A stretch of 64,000 nucleotides of DNA from Rossellomorea aquimaris. GTDB taxonomy: Bacteria; Bacillota; Bacilli; Bacillales; Bacillaceae_B. The DNA is taken from the NCBI RefSeq assembly GCF_020171925.1, contig NZ_JAIVAR010000011.1:1-64000 (forward strand), written 5' to 3'. Below, piece by piece: positions 7,932 to 17,130 of the stretch. The stretch's first letter is position 1. Every line of letters starts with the position of its first letter. Made by a program: the position numbers and the translations under genes. The notes beneath the pieces are model-generated. The model had not been told where the DNA came from and ran no database searches. It saw nothing but the letters and a program-made list of their open reading frames with translations.

Positions 7932-9311
7932 CTATCCCTTTAGTGACTGTGCAAACTCAATCAGTTCGGTATCCATCATAGACCCCTTAATTAAAAGAAT
8001 GGTCTCATCGTTCAACAAATTGTTCAGCACACCCTTAATGTGAGCCGGAGACCTTGATGTATGAATCTCCCCTTTAAACCCATATGTTTTCGCCTGTTGT
8101 GCCAAGTATTCCGTTTTCTCACCGACCGCAATCAAGATATCGATCCGCTTGGATGCAAGTTGCTTTCCTAAATCATCGTAAATTTCTGTTTCTCCATCAC
8201 CCAAATAGGCAATATCACCTAATATTAATGCACTTCGCTTTTTAAGCCCGAGGTTTTCAAGGACATCGATTGCAGCAGAAATGGATGTAGGATTTGTGCT
8301 CCATGTATCATCTATGATGATCGAGCCATTTATGCCTTTTTCCACTTGTAAGTGTCTTTCTAAGTTCTCGAATGTCCTCAACCGTGCCGAAGCCTCGACT
8401 AAGCCTAGACCGATTCTATGGGCCGCTGCCACGGCAAAGAGTGCATTGTAGATTTGATGAGTTCCAAAGCCTGGGATATACATATTGAATTTCTGCTTCT
8501 GATGGTGCAAATAAAAGGACATACCGTTCCTTTTGTACTCAATATCGCTTGCACGGTAATCAGCCTTTTCACTCATTCCGCAATAAATGATGTCACCCTC
8601 GAACCCATGGAGTGATACCTTTTGAGAGTTTTCATCCTCACTGTTCAATATGAGCGTTCCACCTTTTCTGACCCCTGAGACGATTTCTGATTTGGCTTTG
8701 ATATAGCCATCAATCGTTTTACATTTATCCAGATGGTCAATGCCGATCATGGTGATGATGCCGATCGTAGGCTGAAACACTTTACAGTGATAGCTCAGGT
8801 TCCCCGGTCCCCGCAAGCCTGTTTCAAATACCGCTGCATCTGTTTCTTCATCAATTCCCATTAAATATTGAAAGGACTTTCTGGTGGCGTTTCTGCTTCT
8901 GATTGTGGATTGTATGGAGTGCGTTGGAGATAGAAGATGGGAAAGGATCTCTTTCGTAGTGGATTTCCCACATGTTCCGGTTACTGCGACGATCGGTATG
9001 TCGATGAGGCTCCGGTAATAGCGGGTAAACTTCCAGAATGCATCATCACAATCCTGTACCTTGACAAGTCCGGCTGCCTCGATTTCTTCAATTTCATCAT
9101 CATTTTTGTCGGTTACAATGATGTAAGGGGCATACCGTTTCAGCTTTTTCAACTGAAATGGCTTCCTTTTTTTCAAGAATATCAATGTGTTCTTCATTTT
9201 GATCCTGTGTAAATGCGCAACCATTGCATCCATCACAACGAAGTCTTCATCTCCGTACACGTACTGCCCATCCATCACATGAATCAAGTCTTTCAATTGC
9301 AGTGCTTTCAT
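7932..9311 (-). CDS. Mur ligase-like enzyme (MurF-type), paralogue B
   Basis: 459 residues with the three-domain Mur ligase plan: a small N-terminal domain, an ATP-binding domain with the VAVTGTCGKSTT P-loop (near residue 110) and a C-terminal domain with IIDDTWSTNPTS, the counterpart of the MurF DDxYNANP motif. Mur ligases join an amino acid or dipeptide to a carboxylate through an acyl phosphate. It is clearly a paralogue of the gene just upstream (109-bp gap). It is not the housekeeping MurF: there is no ddl neighbour, and it sits among ATP-grasp and peptidase genes. The substrate is unknown. Last gene of the GNAT-Mur-Mur operon. Confidence 0.85.
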   Translation of the reverse strand: MKALQLKDLIHVMDGQYVYGDEDFVVMDAMVAHLHRIKMKNTLIFLKKRKPFQLKKLKRYAPYIIVTDKNDDEIEEIEAAGLVKVQDCDDAFWKFTRYYRSLIDIPIVAVTGTCGKSTTKEILSHLLSPTHSIQSTIRSRNATRKSFQYLMGIDEETDAAVFETGLRGPGNLSYHCKVFQPTIGIITMIGIDHLDKCKTIDGYIKAKSEIVSGVRKGGTLILNSEDENSQKVSLHGFEGDIIYCGMSEKADYRASDIEYKRNGMSFYLHHQKQKFNMYIPGFGTHQIYNALFAVAAAHRIGLGLVEASARLRTFENLERHLQVEKGINGSIIIDDTWSTNPTSISAAIDVLENLGLKKRSALILGDIAYLGDGETEIYDDLGKQLASKRIDILIAVGEKTEYLAQQAKTYGFKGEIHTSRSPAHIKGVLNNLLNDETILLIKGSMMDTELIEFAQSLKG

Positions 9312-9420
9312 GTCTTCACTCCTGTCTTTGTTCTATATTGGTTCCGGTTTCTTCATCCGGAATTCTTCAATCACCCCTTTTGTAATAAGGGTGCACCGCC
9401 GATTATCAGAGTGATTGAAA

Positions 9421-10812
9421 TTATCCTTCCATCAAGCGTTCTTTAAGTTTCATCAGCGGTTCATCACCACGACGACACTTTATCAGTAGATAAGACTGAT
9501 CATCCAGGTATCTCATCACTGTCTCTTCAATTCCATCTATAGAGGTGAATGAATGAACAATGAGATCCGGATTTTCTATTTCTGCGGATTTGGCAATATA
9601 TCTTGCTTTCACACCAAAGGTAATAAGCACATCGATGTTACTTTCTGCCACATACTTACCGATTTCCGAATGAAGTTCATTCGCCTCATCACGGAGCCTT
9701 CCAATGCCGCCAAGCAAAGCGATCCGTTTCTTCCCCTTCCCGATGGCATTCAATGTCTTGATGGCTTGCTTTAATGAAGTAGGGTTGATATTCCATGTAT
9801 CATCCACGATGGTGGAGCCGTTCCTTCCTTCTACTAATTGGAAGTGTCGGTCCAAGTTCCTGAAAGTACTCAATCTTTGGATTCCCGTTTCGATGTCGAC
9901 TCCGAGCTCCGCAGCTGCACGTAAAGCAGCAAGCCCATTGTATACTTGGTGTTCGCCGACCTCAGGGATGAATCCAGGATATTCTTTACCGTATGCAACC
10001 AAGGTAAAGCGTGTCCCTTCTTCGCTGATCCTAATACTGGTACCCCTGAAATCGGAAGGTTTTTGGATACTGAAATAATGAACTTTTCCTTTATATTCGC
10101 CGAGGCTGATTTTCGCAATATTCTCATCATCCGCGTTGAGGATCAGTGTGCCTTTGTTCCGGAGTCCCTCAAGCATTTCCGCTTTAGAAGCCAGGTATCG
10201 TTCAAAGGTTTTACAACGGTCCAGATGATAGACCCCGATGTTGGTGATGATCCCGATATCAGGTTGATAGACATTACAGTGATAACGCAGATCCCCAGGT
10301 CCTCCAAGACCTGTTTCAAACACTCCTACATCCGTCCGTTCATTTATTTTCATCAAGTATTCCAATGAACGATGAGGTGCGTTGTCATTCTGGTCTGTTG
10401 AAACGACTGAATGATTTTCTTCCATAATATGTGCAAGCATCTCCCGGGTTGTCGTCTTCCCGCAAGTCCCTGTGATCGCCACAACCGGTACGGGACAGAT
10501 TCCACGGTAGTAGCTTGTAAACTTGAAGAACGCCTCTCTAACGTCATCAACCTGAATGATGGTCATACCGTTGGCACCCTTCAAGACACCGGGTTCATAA
10601 TCGGTGATGACGGCACATGGAGCATTTCTTAACATCCTATCCCACTTTTTCTCACTAACGTCCTTCTTTTTGTCAATGAAAACCAGTGTGTTCTTCATCT
10701 TAAATTTATGTTGATGAAAGATGATCACATCATGGATATCCATCCTGTCAGAACCACTGACCACCGTTCCGTTCAATGCCTTTCTGACATCCTTTAAATT
10801 CAGCGTAATCAT
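9421..10812 (-). CDS. Mur ligase-like enzyme (MurF-type), paralogue A
   Basis: 463 residues. N-terminal domain to about 105, then the P-loop VAITGTCGKTTT (111-122), the GVFETGLGGPGDL motif, the SKAEML motif with the Lys that is carboxylated in Mur enzymes, and IVDDTWNINPTS in the C-terminal half. All catalytic landmarks of the family are present, so it is probably an active amide ligase. AGGAGG lies just upstream of the ATG, and the GNAT gene ends 13 bases before it, so they share a transcript. The amino acid added and the acceptor cannot be read from sequence. Confidence 0.86.
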   Translation of the reverse strand: MITLNLKDVRKALNGTVVSGSDRMDIHDVIIFHQHKFKMKNTLVFIDKKKDVSEKKWDRMLRNAPCAVITDYEPGVLKGANGMTIIQVDDVREAFFKFTSYYRGICPVPVVAITGTCGKTTTREMLAHIMEENHSVVSTDQNDNAPHRSLEYLMKINERTDVGVFETGLGGPGDLRYHCNVYQPDIGIITNIGVYHLDRCKTFERYLASKAEMLEGLRNKGTLILNADDENIAKISLGEYKGKVHYFSIQKPSDFRGTSIRISEEGTRFTLVAYGKEYPGFIPEVGEHQVYNGLAALRAAAELGVDIETGIQRLSTFRNLDRHFQLVEGRNGSTIVDDTWNINPTSLKQAIKTLNAIGKGKKRIALLGGIGRLRDEANELHSEIGKYVAESNIDVLITFGVKARYIAKSAEIENPDLIVHSFTSIDGIEETVMRYLDDQSYLLIKCRRGDEPLMKLKERLMEG

Positions 10813-10825
10813 GTCATTCCTCCTG

Positions 10826-11227
10826 TCAATGATTGAGCGTATGGAGCTCTACATCTGTGTATTTCCTTGATCTGCTTGCCTTTTTCTCAAATCCGTAAGA
10901 CAGAAAGCAGCTCAACGACATTTTCGTACACGATGCTTTTATCACGTGTACTTCCTCGAAATCCTTTATATACTCCAATCTCTTTTCGAACAACAGCCTA
11001 TAAATGCCTTTGCGTCTGAATTCCTCCCGTACGTAATCACTTTTAAAAACGGCTTTTCCGTGTTTCGTTCTAATATAGCAAGAGACAAAACCTGCTATCT
11101 CTCCATCGACCCTTGCACAGAACCAAACGGATCCAGGTACATCTTTCACCCTCATCCCATCTCTTATAGCCATCGAAATGACTGGTTCAAGCTCCTTAAA
11201 TGAGGATCGTTCTATCGATACAACCAC
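10826..11227 (-). CDS. GNAT family acetyltransferase in ligase cluster
   Basis: 133 residues with the GNAT core: AGFVSCYI strand, then YVREEFRRKGIYRLLFEKRL, the acetyl-CoA binding loop and helix. The start is a GTG; the ribosome site is weak (AGAGGTG about 8 bases upstream). As first gene of a minus-strand operon with two Mur-like ligases it could acylate a precursor or final product of the pathway; this is inferred only from context. Confidence 0.75.
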   Translation of the reverse strand: MVVSIERSSFKELEPVISMAIRDGMRVKDVPGSVWFCARVDGEIAGFVSCYIRTKHGKAVFKSDYVREEFRRKGIYRLLFEKRLEYIKDFEEVHVIKASCTKMSLSCFLSYGFEKKASRSRKYTDVELHTLNH

Positions 11228-11454
11228 AAGGAGTACACCTCTCTCTCATTCGATTATTTCAAACCTTCGTATTACTTTATGTACAAGTTTCCATTGTGGA
11301 AACGGCGAAAGACCATTTGTAGGGATTGCAATGCTTCAATTATGGCAAGAACGCTTGGATAAAGTGCAACCATTGCACCATTCTTGTCCAAAAAGGGCAC
11401 TTGTCCATCGCATAATGGATGGGTCTCGAATCAACTATAGAAAGGAGGAATTGT
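11228..11454. other. divergent control region
   Basis: Lies between the minus-strand GNAT-Mur-Mur operon and the plus-strand peptidase-YheCD-Mur operon, so it must drive both halves of the cluster. Apart from one sigma-K-like -10 box on the minus strand I saw no clear operator. It ends with AAAGGAGGAA before the peptidase ATG. Confidence 0.5.
11273..11281 (-). promoter_or_regulatory. possible sigma-K-type -10 box
   Basis: CATAAAGTA on the minus strand fits the CATAnnnTA consensus of the late mother-cell sigma factor, 46 bp before the GNAT start. An AC pair lies 14 bp upstream, shorter than the usual 16-17, so the call is weak. Confidence 0.3.
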
Positions 11455-13473
11455 ATGGAATACAACAAACTTTCTTACGAAACGTTAGTACAACTTATAA
11501 AAAAAACGACAAGTAACTCTCCATTCCTTTCTATTTCTTCAATTGGAAAGTCCGTACGCGGAAGGGACATTTGGTGTGTGACAATCCAGAAGCCAGAGCG
11601 TACGAAGATGATGAATAAGTGGAAAATAAGCAACCCTTCCAAGAATAAGACCTCGATCGTCATCACCGCTTCAATTCATGGCCATGAGGCCGCGGGATCG
11701 TCAGCCATCTTGCGTTTACTGGATCACATCCGGGAGAAAGGTGATAGTCTTCCTTGGATGGATGATTTGGTCATTCATTGTGTAGTGAGCTGCAATCCGG
11801 ATGGTTATGTGGATAACACTCGTTATAATGCAGCTGGATTCGACCTCAATAGGGACTTTATCACCCAATCACAGCCGGAAACCTTGAGCATCGTAAATCT
11901 GATTGTGAAAGAAGAGCCTGCAGTTGTATTGGACTTGCATGGGTATGTTTGGCGAAATGACTCTTATATCGGATTGATCGAACCATGTACCCCCCCACAC
12001 AATCCCAGCTATGAATATGATTTATACCTGAAAGGAGCATTGCCACTTGCAAAGGCGATGGAAGCCTCTTTAGTGTCAGAAAAAGACACATTCTCATCTG
12101 CAAGGTTCAAGTCAATCAAAGGTACTTATATCCCTTATCGAGACGAAGAAAGTGGATGGGACGACTACAGTCCTTTCAGTTGTTCAATGTACTCAATCCT
12201 GCAAGGGGCAATCGGGATCACCATCGAATCCCCAAGCCGGTCCGAAGACGGAACCACCTGGTTACTCATCGCCCTCTTATCGGCTCTCACTCACATCTCG
12301 AAAAACAAGAAACAATTGAATGACACTCATTCTGCCTTCTTCCGCCGGGGGACTCAACAGAATCATCCCGGACAAGCGCCAGACTATTTCCCGGCTTATT
12401 ATTATCTAAGTGATAAACCGTTGTTCCCCGATCAACTCGGGAAGCTTTCATCCCACCTGATACAGAATGGGATCCATTTATATTCCACAACGAAACCATT
12501 CAAGTCCGGTGGCCATACGTTCCCGACCGGAACGATCGTTGTGCCAATGAATCAACCACGTGCGAATCTTGCGCACTGTTTGCTTTCGCAGGGGGAAAAT
12601 TTGTCCGATGGTCCAGAAAGAGTGTCCGAGCTTTGTGCCTGGAGCCTCCCATTATGCTGGGGTATTCAAAGTCTCTCCTCATCCGTACGGTTGCATAAAA
12701 GGATGATCCCTTACAAAGGAAACAAGGATGACACTCCCCTCCCGTTCTCATACACAGCAAGCTCAGCAAAGAGGGTACGAGTCGGAATCATCATCGATGG
12801 AGGCATGTTTCATAAGAAAGCACATGCGGGGCTTGCACTCGCACTTCAAGAAATGAACATCCCCTACACGGAACACGAATCAAAGGAGCTCGCTTCAAGT
12901 ACAACATTATCCAAAATTGATGTTCTGATTTACAACGGCTACGAGCACCTATTCTATCCAGCGTCCAAAGTACGGAAACAGTACCGTGATTATGTGCTGG
13001 AGTCACAGGCACAGCAAGATGCATGCAAAAAAAATCTTCAACAATTCATGAGAAAAGGCGGGAAAATAATCGGAATCGGTGCGGGTGCTTCAAAGGCGTT
13101 GACCACCCTCTTTGAGTTATGTGATGCAGAAACACACTCGAGTGGATTCAATAAAAACGCACTCGTGCAAATGAATTATAAAAGGCATGCTCTCACAAAA
13201 GGGTTCGAAGCAGAGGATAGCGGATTTGTTTACCGGCCCGCCTGGTTCACGAACACCGGGAACATGGTGGTGGCCGCGACTTACGGGACTGATCCAGAAT
13301 CCATCCTCGCCGGATATTGGCCGGAATACGGTGAGGCAAAGGGCCTGCCTGCCATCATTACCAGCAGGGACGGCCTCCTCACCCTTTTTGGACTGGAGGT
13401 CTGCTTCAGGGGACATACCCGCTATTTTTACAGACTATTGTGGAATAGCATTTATGGGTCCCACAGTTCATAG
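11455..13473 (+). CDS. M14-family zinc carboxypeptidase with C-terminal Rossmann-like domain
   Basis: 672 residues, no signal peptide, so cytoplasmic. The N-terminal ~300 residues are a complete M14 peptidase: zinc ligands His75 and Glu78 (HGHE), His162 (LDLHGY), substrate-binding Asn132-Arg133 (DLNRDF) and catalytic Glu258 (ITIESP). M14 enzymes trim C-terminal residues; several act on D-Glu-diaminopimelate bonds. The remainder includes a segment starting RVRVGIIIDGG (about 443) that resembles a glutamine-amidotransferase-like fold without an evident catalytic Cys; this is a weak assignment. The ATG follows AAAGGAGGAA. First gene of the plus-strand arm of the ligase cluster, 152 bp before the YheCD-like gene. 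Confidence 0.85.
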   Translation: MEYNKLSYETLVQLIKKTTSNSPFLSISSIGKSVRGRDIWCVTIQKPERTKMMNKWKISNPSKNKTSIVITASIHGHEAAGSSAILRLLDHIREKGDSLPWMDDLVIHCVVSCNPDGYVDNTRYNAAGFDLNRDFITQSQPETLSIVNLIVKEEPAVVLDLHGYVWRNDSYIGLIEPCTPPHNPSYEYDLYLKGALPLAKAMEASLVSEKDTFSSARFKSIKGTYIPYRDEESGWDDYSPFSCSMYSILQGAIGITIESPSRSEDGTTWLLIALLSALTHISKNKKQLNDTHSAFFRRGTQQNHPGQAPDYFPAYYYLSDKPLFPDQLGKLSSHLIQNGIHLYSTTKPFKSGGHTFPTGTIVVPMNQPRANLAHCLLSQGENLSDGPERVSELCAWSLPLCWGIQSLSSSVRLHKRMIPYKGNKDDTPLPFSYTASSAKRVRVGIIIDGGMFHKKAHAGLALALQEMNIPYTEHESKELASSTTLSKIDVLIYNGYEHLFYPASKVRKQYRDYVLESQAQQDACKKNLQQFMRKGGKIIGIGAGASKALTTLFELCDAETHSSGFNKNALVQMNYKRHALTKGFEAEDSGFVYRPAWFTNTGNMVVAATYGTDPESILAGYWPEYGEAKGLPAIITSRDGLLTLFGLEVCFRGHTRYFYRLLWNSIYGSHSS

Positions 13474-13625
13474 CGGATCCCCTTGTCACTTAAAGAGGAA
13501 ACAGCGCTACGATGCTTTTATAAAAAAAGGCTCATGACCCAATACAAGTGTCGTTCCCTATATCGTGTTGTTGTCATTTACTAGTTAGGAAGAAAACATT
13601 AAGAGTTATGAAGGAGGTCAATCAT

Positions 13626-14681
13626 TTGATCCGAATTGGAATGCTCCACCATAGAAAGCATCCCGACAGTGTCATTAAATCGTATGCATATGCAGCAGTG
13701 GCAAAGGCAGAAGGCACAAAGATGATCTATTTCTCACCTGGTGGAGTGGACTTTACTACCAGAACCATTTCCGGTTATGAATATGAGGACGGGAAATGGG
13801 TCCAAGGGACATTTCCGTTCCCTCATGTCATCTATAACACCGGGAGTCCTGAAAAACTTGCAAAATCTAGTGAAGTGATTGAAAAACTGAAACAGGACAT
13901 TCCGTTTACCACTCATTCAATCGGCAATAAAATGTCCGTTTATAAACGACTGATGGAAGCAGGCGAGTTGACCCAATATTTGATCCCTTCTGAAGTGATC
14001 AAAGGGACGAGTCATTTCTTCTCGATGCTCGATGCTTATCGTAAGATTGTGTTTAAACCCGTGAATGGCCGAAAAGGGATGTCGATCATCCTGATTGAAC
14101 GTGTGGGAAATGATTTCAGGCTATTGATTGACACGGACGAACACCTTTATTCTTATGATGAATTAAAGGAATTTGTTTCTGCTCAACTTGAAGTAGAGGA
14201 GTTTCTCGTACAGCCCTATATCAATTGCAGAACGAAAGAAGGCAGTGTGTTCGATTTCCGGCTTCATGTCCAGAAAAACGGTGAAGGCAAATGGGTCATC
14301 ACAGCGATCTATCCTAGGATCGGTGCACCTGGAACAATTGTCTCGAATATCAATAGCGGTGGTTCGATGAATTATCTTGTCCCTTTCCTGAAACAGGAGT
14401 TCGGGGATGAGTATTATAACATCAAGCGCTATTTGGAGAGCTTCTCACTCGTTCTAGCGCGCCATATGGATGATTTGCAAATGGAACACTATTCAGAAAC
14501 AATCGACGAACTTGGAATTGACGTTGCTTTGGATGACCGTGGAAAGATATGGATTTATGAAGTCAACTGGAGACCTGGATGTCCGCCGACCTTTTATCTT
14601 GAAATGGATGTGGTCAAGAATACAATCAGATATTGCATCCATTTAGCCCAAGGGCAACCATTGAAAGGAGGAGTACGATGA
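13626..14681 (+). CDS. YheC/YheD-type ATP-grasp protein
   Basis: 351 residues of the YheCD ATP-grasp family, known in Bacillus as spore-coat-associated proteins. Seen are IVFKPVNGRKGMSI (ATP-binding strand and loop), VEEFLVQPYI, DFRLHVQ and the metal-binding end IYEVNWRPG. ATP-grasp enzymes join a carboxylate to an amine through an acyl phosphate. The start is TTG with AAGGAGG upstream; an in-frame ATG 78 bases earlier has no ribosome site. Its stop overlaps the next gene's ATG as ATGA, so the two are translationally coupled and may form a complex. Confidence 0.85.
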   Translation: MIRIGMLHHRKHPDSVIKSYAYAAVAKAEGTKMIYFSPGGVDFTTRTISGYEYEDGKWVQGTFPFPHVIYNTGSPEKLAKSSEVIEKLKQDIPFTTHSIGNKMSVYKRLMEAGELTQYLIPSEVIKGTSHFFSMLDAYRKIVFKPVNGRKGMSIILIERVGNDFRLLIDTDEHLYSYDELKEFVSAQLEVEEFLVQPYINCRTKEGSVFDFRLHVQKNGEGKWVITAIYPRIGAPGTIVSNINSGGSMNYLVPFLKQEFGDEYYNIKRYLESFSLVLARHMDDLQMEHYSETIDELGIDVALDDRGKIWIYEVNWRPGCPPTFYLEMDVVKNTIRYCIHLAQGQPLKGGVR

Positions 14682-15784
14682 GTATAGATTTCTCCGTCGA
14701 AAGACCAATCGTTGCAGTGACAGGAAGTGCCGGAAAGACTACGACGAAATCTTTCATCGCATCGATTCTCAGAACACGCTGGATCATATTCGAATCGAGC
14801 GATTATTGGAATCGGACCGATCATACCGAAAAACACCAGAGTGAAATCAACTTCATCCATCGAGCAATCGTACTTGAATACGGAATGGCCTATAAGGGCG
14901 TCATTGAAAAGCATTGCAGAATCATCCAACCAAATATCGCAGCCATCACCAATATCGGCACTGCCCATATCGGTAATTTCGATGACGGCATCAAAGGCAT
15001 AGCAGCCGCTAAATCCGAGCTGATCAAAGGGTTGGACCCAGATGGCCATTTGTTCATAAACGGGGACGACAAAAACTCAAAGCTCCTCCATACGAAGAAC
15101 TTTACGGGCGAGCTTAAAAAGGTAAGCATACACACCCCTTCCGATTATCAGGCAAAGAATGTGAAGGTAAACTGGGAAGGGATTACCTTTGATCTTAAAT
15201 TGCAAGGGAAATCGCATTCATTCTCCATCCCCTATCACGGTGAATTCCACGTATACAACGCCTTACTTGCGATTGCCGTCGCCGATCTCCTTGGCTTTAC
15301 GGCAGATGAAATAAAGCAGGGATTGAATGAAGTGAGGAAGCCTAGGCACAGGCTTGATATTGTGAAACTTAAGAAAAACATCACGCTCATTGATGATACG
15401 GTACATGCTTTTCCCGATGCGATGAAAGGCGCCCTTGATGTCCTATCAAGCCTGGACGGAAAGAAGAAGGTCGCAGTCCTCGGCAGCATGGCTGGATTCG
15501 CTGACCAACATGAAATCGTCCATAAAGACATGGGGAATTATGTCGCTGATAAAAAAGTCGACTATCTCTTTACTTATGGTAATCTTTCAAAGAACATCGG
15601 TGTCGGGGCGATTGAAGCGGGAATGGACGCACAACGTGTCTTTCATTTCAACCGTTCCGATATGAAAGAGTTGAATAAAGCATTACTCAAGATGATTCAG
15701 CCGGATTGGACCATTCTCATAAAGGGAGCAAGCGGACTCGGGATGGTCGAGACCGTCGATTTCCTAAAAGAAAAGTTGGGGTAA
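14678..15784 (+). CDS. short Mur ligase-like enzyme, no N-terminal domain
   Basis: 368 residues. The protein starts almost directly at the P-loop (VAVTGSAGKTTTKSF near residue 12), so the usual substrate-binding first domain of MurC-F is missing, as in the ligase half of cyanophycin synthetase and in CapB/PgsB-like enzymes. The central domain has NIGTAHIGNF and AAKSELIKG; the C-terminal part has LIDDTVHAFPDAM where MurF has DDxYNANP. AAAGGAGGAG precedes the ATG, which overlaps the YheCD-like stop. An ATP-grasp plus a Mur module side by side is the domain set of cyanophycin synthetase, here split over two genes. Confidence 0.85.
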   Translation: MSIDFSVERPIVAVTGSAGKTTTKSFIASILRTRWIIFESSDYWNRTDHTEKHQSEINFIHRAIVLEYGMAYKGVIEKHCRIIQPNIAAITNIGTAHIGNFDDGIKGIAAAKSELIKGLDPDGHLFINGDDKNSKLLHTKNFTGELKKVSIHTPSDYQAKNVKVNWEGITFDLKLQGKSHSFSIPYHGEFHVYNALLAIAVADLLGFTADEIKQGLNEVRKPRHRLDIVKLKKNITLIDDTVHAFPDAMKGALDVLSSLDGKKKVAVLGSMAGFADQHEIVHKDMGNYVADKKVDYLFTYGNLSKNIGVGAIEAGMDAQRVFHFNRSDMKELNKALLKMIQPDWTILIKGASGLGMVETVDFLKEKLG

Positions 15785-15798
15785 CCGCACTCATCTAA

Positions 15799-15842
15799 AA
15801 AAACGCTTGGTTCAGGCTTTCAAGCCTGAACCAAGCGTTTTT
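15799..15842. terminator. bidirectional terminator
   Basis: A 21-bp stem (AAAAACGCTTGGTTCAGGCTT with its complement) and a 2-nt gap in the loop, with A and T tracts on the two sides. It separates the plus-strand operon from the convergent ATP-grasp gene. Confidence 0.93.
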
Positions 15843-15879
15843 GCTTGTCGCTAATTCCGATTGTCACAAGTGTTGAATG

Positions 15880-17130
15880 CTATTGAATGATCGTCGTGAT
15901 GTTTTCCCCTGGCGCTTCTTCAATCCAAAAGCGGATCTCGGAAGCGGCCTTCTTTGCATTCATTTCAGCCTCTTCAGGAGTGTCCCCCACAGCGGTCACG
16001 TATGCATAGCGATGCCCCATCGATAAAGGCGGAGTCAATGCCTGGCCCCTGCGAGGTTTAACATATACCTCCACTACGCCTTTCGATGCTTTGGCCCTTT
16101 TTTTCCCCGTGACCTTCTCAAGCGTCCCTTTTCGATCGACTGTCACATATTGCATATACACATACTTGTTGAATTTCGGCTCCAAATCAGGGGTCTTCCC
16201 CATCGCCATCTTTAACGTCTCTTCAACGAGATTGATTCCATAAGCCGCTTTGATCATATTATTCATCCCTGCCCCTGAAATGCGGGCATTGATTTCAATG
16301 AGCTTCCACTGCAGTCCTTTCCGGCGCAGCTCCAAGTGACAAGGTCCGTTCTCCAGTCCATGTTGGGAAACGATTTCTTCCACAGCCTTCTTCAGTCCGC
16401 TAAAGAAGTTCTTTCCTGGTTTTAACAATAGTTTATATCCCATGACAATGAAGCGTTGACCATACTGAATATCCTGTTTGATCACGGCCATGATCTGGAC
16501 CTTTCCTTCTACGACCATCACTTCCACAAGATACTGAGGTTCAGGTAAGTATTCTTCTATTAAAACAGGCTGATTTTCATAGGTTTTCGTCAAGGCACGG
16601 AACTGCTTTCGATATTCTGTCAGATTCGCGACTTTGTAGACATCTTTCGACCCAGTGGATTGCGGGGATTTCATTATGAGTGGGAATTTTTTTTCGATTT
16701 CACCCTCTAGCGCTTTACTTTCATCCGGTGTTGAAACCGTCCAAAATGCCGGCGTGATGGGTGAACTTTTCATCAGTTTCCGAGACTCGATTTTATTTTG
16801 GATATTCTTCATCCCTTCTGTTGAAAAGTGATTAATGTTGAACCGGTCGGAAAGCGCGCATGCCATGTAGCTATGTGGATCTACAAAGCTTACAATTGCG
16901 GTGGCCTCGATCCCTTTCATGAGCAGCGCTTTCACTTCCTTAATAAGTACATTCATATCACTTAAATCACAGTATTTCATGAAATGGACATCCGGGAAGT
17001 CCTCACGTTTGTTGATGAAATTGATTCTTTCCGTGAATAGTACAGTATAATAACCCAATCTCTCAGCCGTCCTGATCGCTTCCCTGCTGGAACCCGATTT
17101 ATTCGTTTCAATAAAAATGATAGACTTCAT
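15880..17130 (-). CDS. ATP-grasp amino-acid ligase-like protein 1
   Basis: 416 residues of the ATP-grasp superfamily, most like the L-amino-acid ligase/BacD group. N-terminal Rossmann part (IIFIETNKSGSSREA), then the ATP-grasp core: FPLIMKSPQSTGSKDV (nucleotide-binding Lys and flexible loop), PVLIEEYL, and the Mg-binding KLIEINARISGAG. The last ~80 residues form the extra C-terminal lid domain seen in this group (SMGHRYAYVTAVG). Such enzymes make dipeptides or add single amino acids. It is a paralogue of the divergent gene at 17433. Monocistronic; AAGGAG lies about 10 bases before the ATG. Confidence 0.82.
   Translation of the reverse strand: MKSIIFIETNKSGSSREAIRTAERLGYYTVLFTERINFINKREDFPDVHFMKYCDLSDMNVLIKEVKALLMKGIEATAIVSFVDPHSYMACALSDRFNINHFSTEGMKNIQNKIESRKLMKSSPITPAFWTVSTPDESKALEGEIEKKFPLIMKSPQSTGSKDVYKVANLTEYRKQFRALTKTYENQPVLIEEYLPEPQYLVEVMVVEGKVQIMAVIKQDIQYGQRFIVMGYKLLLKPGKNFFSGLKKAVEEIVSQHGLENGPCHLELRRKGLQWKLIEINARISGAGMNNMIKAAYGINLVEETLKMAMGKTPDLEPKFNKYVYMQYVTVDRKGTLEKVTGKKRAKASKGVVEVYVKPRRGQALTPPLSMGHRYAYVTAVGDTPEEAEMNAKKAASEIRFWIEEAPGENITTIIQ

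Noticed and set aside
9946..10368. 140-aa frame antisense to the first Mur-like ligase
   Set aside because: Lies wholly inside a well-supported gene on the other strand; shadow of its codon pattern.
7932..10812. Housekeeping MurF duplicates
   Set aside because: Normal murF lies with ddl or in the division cluster; here two adjacent paralogues with altered DDTW motifs sit beside ATP-grasp and peptidase genes, so a separate role is more likely.
11228..11454. T-box or other riboswitch before the peptidase gene
   Set aside because: No specifier loop, T-box sequence or terminator/antiterminator pair was found.
11178..11516. 112-aa frame on the plus strand across the divergent promoter region
   Set aside because: It overlaps the GNAT start and the peptidase start in other frames, has no ribosome site and its translation has no protein-like pattern.
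14594..15049. 151-aa frame antisense to the YheCD/Mur junction
   Set aside because: Overlaps two coupled genes whose motifs are intact; no start signal.
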